Positions 1 through 4,760 of a stretch of DNA of 5,864 nucleotides are shown here, in pieces. A program made the position numbers and the translations under genes. The notes below the pieces were generated by a model that saw nothing but the letters and a program-made list of their open reading frames with translations, ran no database searches and was not told the DNA's origin. The stretch is taken from NCBI GenBank assembly GCA_018067055.1, contig JAGPVK010000322.1, forward strand, positions 1 through 5,864, written 5' to 3'. How positions within the stretch are numbered: position 1 is the first letter of the stretch; each line of letters opens with the position of its first letter. The DNA comes from Sphingomonadales bacterium. Lineage in GTDB: Bacteria > Pseudomonadota > Alphaproteobacteria > Sphingomonadales > Sphingomonadaceae.

Positions 1-588
1 GGGGTTGCCAATGGCAATCACCCAGTCACCAACCCGGGCAGACGCACTGTCTCCGAATTTGACGAACGGAAAGGGCTTGTTGGCCTTGATCTTGAGCACC
101 GCAATATCCGATGCCGCATCGCGGCCGACAAGTTCCGCCTCATATTCGGTGCGGTCCGGCATGATCACGGTGATCGATTCGATGGTTGCGTTGCGGTTGC
201 CCGGTGCCACCACATGGTTGTTGGTGACGACATAGCCATCGGCCGAGATGATGAATCCTGATCCCAGCGACTGTGCTTCACGGGTTTGTTCCCCGCCACC
301 GCCGCCCTGGCGATTGCCGAACAGACCATCAAACGGGGTGCCGGCGAAAGGATTGTTATTGCTGACGCGGACGCGCTGGGTGGTCGAGATGTTGACGACG
401 GCTGGTTGTAATTGTTCGGTCAGGTCTGCAAAGCTCATCGGCGCGCCTGCGCGCGGCGCAAGGTTGCGGATCACGGCGCTGTCATTTGCGGCGGTTTGAG
501 CTCCAGCCGGACCAATGCCGGTCAAGGTTGCTGCACTGCCGGCCAAAAGCAAAGCTGCTGAAATTCCGTAAGCGTAACGCACTGTCAT
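1..588 (-). CDS. degP: Do/HtrA-family periplasmic serine endopeptidase (N-terminal part, truncated by window edge)
   Basis: This is a periplasmic protease/chaperone that degrades or holds misfolded envelope proteins. The 196 visible residues begin with a Sec-type signal peptide: hydrophobic residues about 9-26, with probable cleavage after the Ala-Gly-Ala at 28-30. A mature N-terminus follows (QLQPAVVNIS, 59-68), then a flexible Gly-rich loop (five Gly at 95-99) like the LA loop of DegP. The protease domain starts at LGSGFIIS (108-115). The catalytic His is H125 in TNNHVV and the catalytic Asp is D161 in SDIAVLKI. The reading frame is still open at base 1, within the conserved VIAIGNP stretch, so the GNSGG serine and the PDZ domains lie outside the window. 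The ATG at 588 is preceded by GAGAGGA (591-597) and a good promoter. Family assignment is firm. Which paralogue it is (DegP, DegQ or DegS-like) cannot be decided from this part, although the cleavable leader argues against DegS. Confidence 0.95.
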   Translation of the reverse strand, partial: MTVRYAYGISAALLLAGSAATLTGIGPAGAQTAANDSAVIRNLAPRAGAPMSFADLTEQLQPAVVNISTTQRVRVSNNNPFAGTPFDGLFGNRQGGGGGEQTREAQSLGSGFIISADGYVVTNNHVVAPGNRNATIESITVIMPDRTEYEAELVGRDAASDIAVLKIKANKPFPFVKFGDSASARVGDWVIAIGNP

Positions 589-614
589 TTTCCTCTCAAA
601 TTCCTGACGGGACA

Positions 615-643
615 AATATAAGTTTCCCGCCAAATTCTTTCAA
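615..643 (-). promoter_or_regulatory. Probable sigma70-type promoter of the Do/HtrA protease gene
   Basis: On the minus strand TTGAAA (643-638) and TATATT (620-615) are separated by exactly 17 bases, and each matches the housekeeping consensus at five of six positions. Transcription would begin around 608-610 and give a leader of about 20 bases containing the GAGAGGA ribosome site before the ATG at 588. The region is clearly AT-rich compared with the genes around it. Extra heat-shock or envelope-stress control is plausible for this family, but I do not see a convincing sigmaE or sigma32 site. Confidence 0.6.
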
Positions 644-673
644 TTTCCCCAAAAAATATTGGCGCAATTTTCA

Positions 674-706
674 TGAACAGACATTGAATATTCGCATATT
701 TGTTCA
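674..706. repeat. Inverted repeat TGAACA-N21-TGTTCA, possible operator upstream of the protease promoter
   Basis: TGAACA (674-679) and TGTTCA (701-706) are perfect inverted copies around a centre at 690. Between them lies the 8-base palindrome GAATATTC (686-693), centred half a base away. The element sits about 30-65 bases upstream of the -35 box of the protease gene, where an activator would bind. No regulator family is recognised, and six-base arms this far apart can arise by chance in AT-rich DNA. Confidence 0.3.
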
Positions 707-799
707 GGGATCATAATCGCGGAACGCGGGATATTCCCGATGCCCTTATATTTGGGTGCGAGCCAATCGTTTCGCAAGCCGCAAATCGGCGTTTGGCAG

Positions 800-846
800 A
801 AAAAATCCGGCTTTCGATAGAAAAGATGACATTTGTAGTCGAAAGC
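800..846 (-). terminator. Candidate intrinsic terminator of the hflK-hflC-SnoaL unit
   Basis: Reading the minus strand 24 bases past the SnoaL-like stop, GCTTTCGA (846-839) and TCGAAAGC (817-810) form a perfect 8-bp stem with a 21-base loop. CGGA and a run of six T (805-800) follow. An outer CCG/CGG pairing across a bulge could extend the stem. The large loop and the 4-base gap to the T-run make it weaker than a textbook terminator, but its place at the end of the operon fits. Confidence 0.45.
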
Positions 847-869
847 GGCAGCCGGGGCTTCTGCAAACG

Positions 870-1310
870 CTAAAACTGAAACGGGCCGTCGGTGGCAAAC
901 CGGGGCTTTTCCGTAAATCCCAAGGCATCATTGGCCAAGGCGGTGTCAAAAAATTCGTGAACCGACGCTATTTTCCCCTCTCGGAACGAGAATATATGCG
1001 CATAGCGCTGATCATAGCGTCGCCCGCTGCGGGTCATGCCACTGGCTTCCATGATCGCGGTTGCGCCATCCGGTCCGTCGTTCATCACCCGCCATTTTAC
1101 AGCGAAGCGGAACTTCTCGAAATCCAGAGGCTCGAACACGGCAGGCAGAACCTGTTTCAGGGCAGCAAAGCTTTCGTACCGGCCGGAAATAATCGTGTTT
1201 CCCGACACATTATAGACGACGTCCGGGTGATGCAGCGCCTCGAAACCATCAATGTCCATCGCCGACAAAGCGGTATAATAAGCGTCAACTATCGCGCGGT
1301 TCGTGTCCAA
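870..1310 (-). CDS. SnoaL/NTF2-like fold small protein (nuclear transport factor 2 family)
   Basis: This 146-residue protein has the usual length and layout of single-domain SnoaL-like/ketosteroid-isomerase-type cone folds. It has an N-terminal helix with AIVDAYYTALSAMDIDGFEAL (7-27) and HHPDVVY leading into the first strand. The C-terminal sheet carries RYDQRYAHIFSFREGKIASVHEFFDT (98-123), very typical of the SnoaL branch. There is no signal peptide or membrane segment, so it is cytoplasmic. The substrate cannot be told; members range from isomerases and hydrolases to non-catalytic binding proteins. The start is a TTG at 1310: the next ATG (codon 18) would delete most of the first helix. The TTG lies 6 bases after the hflC stop and in the same frame (TAA AGC GCT TTG), so translation is probably coupled to hflC. 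The stop is TAG at 872-870. Presence in the hflKC unit does not by itself show a role with FtsH. Confidence 0.85.
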   Translation of the reverse strand: MDTNRAIVDAYYTALSAMDIDGFEALHHPDVVYNVSGNTIISGRYESFAALKQVLPAVFEPLDFEKFRFAVKWRVMNDGPDGATAIMEASGMTRSGRRYDQRYAHIFSFREGKIASVHEFFDTALANDALGFTEKPRFATDGPFQF

Positions 1311-1316
1311 AGCGCT

Positions 1317-2168
1317 TTACTTGCCCCGGAACTGGCGCAGATATTCATTGTCAGGCGAAAGCACGAAAGAACTCTGCGGATCATCCGGACCACCGCCCTG
1401 GAAGGTCGTTTCATAGCTCTTCATGGCGCGGTAGAAATCATAGAAATCTGCATCCTTGCCAAAGCTTTCGGCATAGGTCCGGGCGGCGCTGGCATCGGCC
1501 TCGGCGCGGATGATCTGTGCCTGCTTCGCGCCTTGCGCCCGGATCGTCCGTGCTTCCTGATCACGCGCCGTGCGCATCCGTTGATAGGCGCTATCGAGCG
1601 GCGTACCGTCGGGCAAGTCGGCCCGTTTGATCCGCACGTCGACAATTTCGGCTCCATATTGGCGGGCAACCCGGTTGAGGCCGGCCTGGATATTGTCCAT
1701 CACCTGACCGCGCTCCGGACTGAGCAAAGCGGCAAACGGGCGTTTGCCGAGCTCGTTTCTCAGTGCCGAGCCCAGAATCGGGCGAAGTTCTTCCGAAACA
1801 CGTTCTTCGCTGCCGGCTGCGATATACATGCGCAGCGGATTGGTGATCCGGAACCGGGCAAAGGCGTCAACCTGCAAGCGCAACTGATCGGTGGACAGCA
1901 CTTGCTGCTGTTCCATCTCGACGTCGCGAATGCGCTTGTCGATCCATACCACCTGTTCCAGAAATGGAATTTTCATTAGCAGCCCGGCGCCGGTCTGACC
2001 GAACGGGACATCATTCTGGTAGCGATTGATGATACGCACCGGTTCACCAAAGCGGACAACCACGCCTTGCCTTGTTTCCGGCACGATGATCAGCGTGTTC
2101 AGCAATGTGAACAGCAGCGCGATGACGATGATGCCAAGCGCAACGGGATTTTTCATTATCGGTCCCAT
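1317..2168 (-). CDS. hflC: HflC, SPFH-domain modulator of FtsH protease
   Basis: HflC pairs with HflK in a large membrane-anchored cage on the periplasmic face that encloses FtsH and limits its access to membrane substrates. The 283-residue protein has a short cytoplasmic start, one membrane helix (about 8-29), and then the SPFH/band-7 domain. That domain opens at VPETRQGVVVRFGEPV (29-44) and continues through KIPFLEQVVWIDKRI (66-80) and the DAFARFRITNP strand (101-111). The coiled-coil stretch RMRTARDQEARTIRAQG (197-213) followed by AQIIRAEADASAAR (217-230) is the HflC hallmark. The length is normal and no defect is seen. The start at 2168 overlaps the hflK stop as TAATG and has a strong GGAGGG six bases upstream; a second Met at codon 5 lacks such a site. 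Co-translation with hflK fits the equal amounts needed for the complex. Confidence 0.97.
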   Translation of the reverse strand: MGPIMKNPVALGIIVIALLFTLLNTLIIVPETRQGVVVRFGEPVRIINRYQNDVPFGQTGAGLLMKIPFLEQVVWIDKRIRDVEMEQQQVLSTDQLRLQVDAFARFRITNPLRMYIAAGSEERVSEELRPILGSALRNELGKRPFAALLSPERGQVMDNIQAGLNRVARQYGAEIVDVRIKRADLPDGTPLDSAYQRMRTARDQEARTIRAQGAKQAQIIRAEADASAARTYAESFGKDADFYDFYRAMKSYETTFQGGGPDDPQSSFVLSPDNEYLRQFRGK

Positions 2169-3271
2169 TATTTGCCCTCCACGGTTGTAATCGCGGGTTG
2201 CTGCGCGCGTTTCTTCAACTCCGGCAAGGCCAGATAGGGCGTCACGCCTCTCGCCTCGATGACCGTCTTGTCGACTTTCGACAAAACGCGCTCCATCGTT
2301 TCATAATACATGCGCTGCCGGGTCACTCTGGGAGCAAGACGATATTCTTCATAGACCTTGTCAAAGGCAGCCGATTCACCCTGCGCCTGAGCGGTCAGCT
2401 GCTGTGCGTAGGCCCGTGCTTCGTTGAGATAGGTTTGCGCCGTCTGCTGAGCGGCTGACACTTCCTTAAACGCGTCGTTTACCGCAGCTGGCGGATCGGC
2501 CTTCTTGATCGCGATACCGCGAATGACCACGCCGGCACCATAACCATCGAGCAGTTGCTGCATATTCTGTTCCACCGTCTGTTCGATTTCGGACCGTTCG
2601 GAACCGATCGTGTCATCCAGCGTAAAATTGGCAACCGCCGCCCGCATCGCCGCTTCCGCGACTTCCTTGATCGTCTCTTCCGGTTCGGCGATCTGGAACA
2701 GGAACAGCTCGGGGGCCTTGATGTTCCAGCGCACGGAATAGGCAAGATCGACAATATTCTGATCGCCGGTCAGGATCAGCTTTTCGGATTCGCCTTCGGG
2801 GATATCGATCGTCCGGATTTCCTCGACGTCGAGTTTTGTGACTTGCTCCATCGGTGTGGGAAGCGTGAAATGCAGACCGGGTTGCAGGGTCCGCGAATAG
2901 GAACCCAGAAGGGTGACCACGCCGCGTTCCTGAGGACTGACGCGATGGATACTGGTCAGCAAAACCCAGAGAATGATAAAGGCAATCGCCATCAGCGGCC
3001 ACCAGGATCGTCCGCCCGGACGCTTGGGAATGCCGCCTCTGAAGCCGCCGCCCGTGCCTCTCTTGAACAATTCTTCAAGCGAGCTGGCACCCTTGCGTCC
3101 GCCACCGGAAGACCCGCCGGGAGGGTTGCCCCACGGGTTGCGGGGGCCGCCGCCATTGCCGCTGCCACCATCGTTGCCGTTATCACCATTATTGCCCCAG
3201 GGGCCGGCCATGTTCATTATTGCGCCCAAAATCGATTTGCGACGCGCTCCGCCGTCAATATTTTTATCCAT
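2168..3271 (-). CDS. hflK: HflK, SPFH-domain modulator of FtsH protease
   Basis: HflK is the partner of HflC in the FtsH-regulating membrane complex. Counted from the ATG at 3271 it has 367 residues. A Gly/Asn/Pro-rich cytoplasmic tail (about 23-58, with GPWG and GPRNPWGNPPGG) comes from imperfect GGN-type codon repeats. SSLEELFKRG follows, then one membrane helix (WWPLMAIAFIILWVLLTSI, about 90-108). The band-7 domain begins at VSPQERGVVTLLGSY, includes QPGLHFTLPTPMEQV, and runs into an Ala/Gln/Glu-rich coiled coil (about 265-315) and the closing PYLALPEL motif. The start is uncertain. An upstream in-frame TTG at 3313 forms part of a TTGACA sequence and is disfavoured. ATGs at 3271, 3217 and 3211 all lack a clear ribosome site. 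The 3271-3217 stretch has low third-position GC, so 3217 (349 residues, beginning MNMAGPWG) is a real alternative. The product is certain; the start is not. Confidence 0.95.
   Translation of the reverse strand: MDKNIDGGARRKSILGAIMNMAGPWGNNGDNGNDGGSGNGGGPRNPWGNPPGGSSGGGRKGASSLEELFKRGTGGGFRGGIPKRPGGRSWWPLMAIAFIILWVLLTSIHRVSPQERGVVTLLGSYSRTLQPGLHFTLPTPMEQVTKLDVEEIRTIDIPEGESEKLILTGDQNIVDLAYSVRWNIKAPELFLFQIAEPEETIKEVAEAAMRAAVANFTLDDTIGSERSEIEQTVEQNMQQLLDGYGAGVVIRGIAIKKADPPAAVNDAFKEVSAAQQTAQTYLNEARAYAQQLTAQAQGESAAFDKVYEEYRLAPRVTRQRMYYETMERVLSKVDKTVIEARGVTPYLALPELKKRAQQPAITTVEGK
2175..2180 (-). promoter_or_regulatory. Ribosome binding site GGAGGG that decides the hflC start
   Basis: GGAGGG lies inside the last codons of hflK, with a 6-base spacer before the ATG at 2168. 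It is one of the strongest Shine-Dalgarno sequences in the window and supports the TAATG-overlapping start rather than the Met four codons later. Confidence 0.75.
3237..3264 (+). promoter_or_regulatory. Weak candidate promoter for mrp
   Basis: TTGCGA (3237-3242), a 16-base spacer and TATTTT (3259-3264) on the plus strand match the sigma70 boxes at four of six positions each. The element lies about 80 bases before the mrp ATG. It sits within the hflK 5' region, and would fall inside the gene if hflK starts at 3271. This is the best plus-strand candidate I found there, but it is not strong. Confidence 0.25.
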
Positions 3272-3277
3272 AGTTTC

Positions 3278-3313
3278 TTTATAGGTAGCACGCCGCCAGA
3301 AAAACAGTGTCAA
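3278..3313 (-). promoter_or_regulatory. Possible hflK promoter elements (TTGACA and TATAAA)
   Basis: The minus strand carries a perfect -35 hexamer TTGACA (3313-3308) and a TATAAA (3283-3278). They are 24 bases apart, too far to be one standard promoter. Either TTGACA works with a poor TGCTAC at 17-base spacing, or TATAAA works with a poor upstream box. If TATAAA is the -10 element, transcription would begin near 3271, which favours translation from 3217 rather than 3271. Only the presence of promoter-like boxes in the divergent gap is claimed. Confidence 0.3.
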
Positions 3314-3331
3314 TCCGAGAAAAGTGTAACT

Positions 3332-3346
3332 ATGTCGATCCGATGA
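3332..3346 (+). other. Four-codon mini-ORF ending on the mrp start codon
   Basis: ATGTCGATCCGATGA reads Met-Ser-Ile-Arg-stop, and its TGA overlaps the mrp ATG as ATGA. A purine-rich GAGAAAAG (3317-3324) stands 7 bases before this mini-ORF start, while the mrp ATG has no site of its own. Ribosomes could therefore load at 3332 and reinitiate at 3343. No peptide function is suggested, and chance occurrence is possible. Confidence 0.3.
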
Positions 3347-4305
3347 CCGATATTAACTCAATCGAAGCAGCGCTCGACAGCGTTGCCAAGGGCCGTTTCA
3401 GTGCCGTAAAATTTGCAGATGGCCGCATCACTCTGGTGCTCAACGTTGGTGGTCTTGATGTGCGCGAGCGCGGCCAGATCGAGATTGCCGTGAAAGGCAA
3501 GTTGCTGGAACTGGACGGCGTCGAGAAGGTCGACGTCGCGATGACCGCCGAGAAAGTCGAACGGCGTTTGATTGCCGTGGCCAGTGGCAAGGGCGGCGTC
3601 GGAAAATCCACATTGTCCGCCAATCTGGCGATTGCCATGCAGCTTATGGGCCGCAAGGTCGGGATGGTGGATGCTGATATATATGGCCCGTCCCAACCCC
3701 GCCTGCTGCATTGTGAAGGACGGCGGCCCGAGGCGGAAGGCAAACAGCTGATCCCGGTGCCGAATGAATATGATGTGCCGGTGCTGTCGATGGGGCATCT
3801 GGCGAAACCCGGTCAGGCGATCGCCTGGCGCGGGCCGATGGCGGGCAAGGCGCTCGAGCAGCTGATCGACGCCCATTGGGGGGATGTCGAGGAACTGATC
3901 GTCGATATGCCGCCGGGCACCGGTGATGTGCAGCTGTCGATGATGCAGAATCACAAGCCGGTTGGCGCGGTGATCGTTTCGACACCGCAGGATCTGGCAC
4001 TGATGGACGCAACCCGGGCGGTTGACCTGTTCAATCAGGCGAAGATCCCGATCATCGGTATGGTCGAGAATATGTCCGGCTATCAATGCCCGCATTGCGG
4101 CGAGCTGAGCGATCCTTTCGGTGCAGGTGGCGCTGAAGCCGCAGCGAAGACCATGGGCATGCCGTTTCTCGGCAGAATCCCGCTGGACATCGAGATCCGC
4201 AAATCCAGCGATGGTGGCACGCCGCCAGCTTATTCCGATGGGGTGCAGGGACAGGCGTTCCGTGATATTGCCAGGAAGCTCGCGACATGGCTGGATAATC
4301 AATAG
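3343..4305 (+). CDS. mrp: Mrp/ApbC (NBP35-family) iron-sulfur cluster carrier ATPase
   Basis: This is a cytoplasmic P-loop ATPase that holds and transfers a [4Fe-4S] cluster to apo-proteins, acting as a dimer. From the ATG at 3343 it has 320 residues, normal for bacterial Mrp. It has an N-terminal MIP18/DUF59-like domain (about 1-72) and the deviant Walker A GKGGVGKS (82-89). DADIYGPSQP (110-119), the Walker B-type DMPPGTGD (188-195), and the VENMSGYQCPHCG segment follow. That segment contains the cluster-binding CPHC (249-252), so all key residues are present. The DUF59-like domain lacks the Cys sometimes found there. An in-frame GTG at 3307 would add 12 residues unlike the family and is rejected. 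The ATG itself has little Shine-Dalgarno signal and overlaps the TGA of a four-codon mini-ORF. It is divergent from hflK and first in a plus-strand unit, with 17 bases to the next gene. Confidence 0.95.
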   Translation: MTDINSIEAALDSVAKGRFSAVKFADGRITLVLNVGGLDVRERGQIEIAVKGKLLELDGVEKVDVAMTAEKVERRLIAVASGKGGVGKSTLSANLAIAMQLMGRKVGMVDADIYGPSQPRLLHCEGRRPEAEGKQLIPVPNEYDVPVLSMGHLAKPGQAIAWRGPMAGKALEQLIDAHWGDVEELIVDMPPGTGDVQLSMMQNHKPVGAVIVSTPQDLALMDATRAVDLFNQAKIPIIGMVENMSGYQCPHCGELSDPFGAGGAEAAAKTMGMPFLGRIPLDIEIRKSSDGGTPPAYSDGVQGQAFRDIARKLATWLDNQ

Positions 4306-4307
4306 CC

Positions 4308-4316
4308 GGAAGGAAG
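4308..4316 (+). promoter_or_regulatory. Ribosome binding site of the CoA-binding protein gene
   Basis: GGAAGGAAG immediately follows the mrp stop and ends 6 bases before the ATG at 4323. It fixes that start and shows that the gene has its own loading site although it is only 17 bases from mrp. Confidence 0.65.
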
Positions 4317-4322
4317 CGCATC

Positions 4323-4760
4323 ATGTTGCTGGAAAGCGATCAGGAAATAGCTGCATTGCTGACGTCGACCAGGCGAATCGCCCTGGTCGGCGCATCGGCC
4401 AAATCCGGGCGCGCAAGCAACGAGGTCATGCGGTTCCTGCTCGATCAGGGTTATGACGTGACGCCGGTTAATCCCGTGCTCGTCGGCCAGTCCCTGCATG
4501 GTGTGGCGGTGGTGGAATCGCTGGCAGATATCGAAGGCGACATTGATATGGTCGATATTTTCCGCAATAGTGCAGCCGCTGGAGATGCCGTCGATGAGGC
4601 GATTGCGGCAGGCGCCAAATCGGTCTGGATGCAGCTGGGCGTCATCAATAGAGCGGCGGCCGGCCGTGCGATCGACGCTGGTCTGAAAGTCGTCATGGAC
4701 CGCTGTCCGAAAATCGACATTCCCCGGCTGGGCCTGATAAAGAAACCTTATGGCGGTTGA
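4323..4760 (+). CDS. YccU-type CoA-binding domain protein
   Basis: This 145-residue single-domain protein has a Rossmann-like fold related to the CoA-binding domain of succinyl-CoA synthetase alpha subunit (CoA_binding_2 family). Family motifs appear in order: IALVGASAKSGRASNEV (19-35) with the nucleotide-binding VGAS loop, GYDVTPVNP (43-51), DMVDIFRNS (75-83), WMQLGV (102-107) and VVMDRCPKID (123-132) with the conserved Cys128. The fold and presumed CoA binding are known for the family, but the cellular job is not established. There is no signal peptide or membrane helix, so it is cytoplasmic. The length is complete. It follows mrp closely, and its last 11 bases overlap the next gene, so the three are probably co-transcribed. 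It is annotated in many genomes as yccU; no assigned pathway symbol is used here. Confidence 0.92.
   Translation: MLLESDQEIAALLTSTRRIALVGASAKSGRASNEVMRFLLDQGYDVTPVNPVLVGQSLHGVAVVESLADIEGDIDMVDIFRNSAAAGDAVDEAIAAGAKSVWMQLGVINRAAAGRAIDAGLKVVMDRCPKIDIPRLGLIKKPYGG

Larger units (their letters stand above)
589..869. other. AT-rich gap between the SnoaL-like gene and the protease gene; no gene seen
   Basis: No credible coding region is present on either strand. The short ORFs entering this gap are extensions of frames antisense or shifted to the neighbours. From right to left it holds the candidate terminator, a small hairpin CGGGA-TAT-TCCCG (727-739), the inverted repeat at 674-706 and the protease promoter. 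Nothing resembling a structured RNA or mobile-element end is visible. Confidence 0.6.

Noticed and set aside
599..634. Enterobacterial sigmaE-like promoter for the protease (GAAACTT followed by TCAGG on the minus strand)
   Set aside because: The spacing between the boxes is about 12 bases instead of about 16, and the same bases are better explained by the sigma70-type promoter.
721..747. GGAAC at 721-725 as a -35 element of an alphaproteobacterial general-stress (EcfG) promoter
   Set aside because: No GTT-type -10 element lies at the right distance, and the direction points into antisense sequence.
756..1979. 407-codon plus-strand ORF antisense to hflC and the SnoaL-like gene
   Set aside because: Its translation has no recognisable domain and is rich in Arg, His and Ile, as expected from the complement of GC-biased codons. 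The opposite strand carries an unmistakable HflC and a SnoaL fold.
3120..3210. Gly-codon-rich repeats in hflK as a tandem repeat or CRISPR-like element
   Set aside because: The units are imperfect triplet repeats in frame with a Gly/Asn/Pro-rich tail common in HflK proteins. No regular spacer structure exists.
2555..3346. 263-codon plus-strand ORF across hflK
   Set aside because: It is a shadow of hflK. The Ala-rich part is only the complement of the Gly-rich tail repeats.
3358..4302. 314-codon minus-strand ORF antisense to mrp
   Set aside because: It mirrors mrp almost exactly and encodes a His/Arg/Gln-rich shadow with no family features, while mrp has every expected motif.
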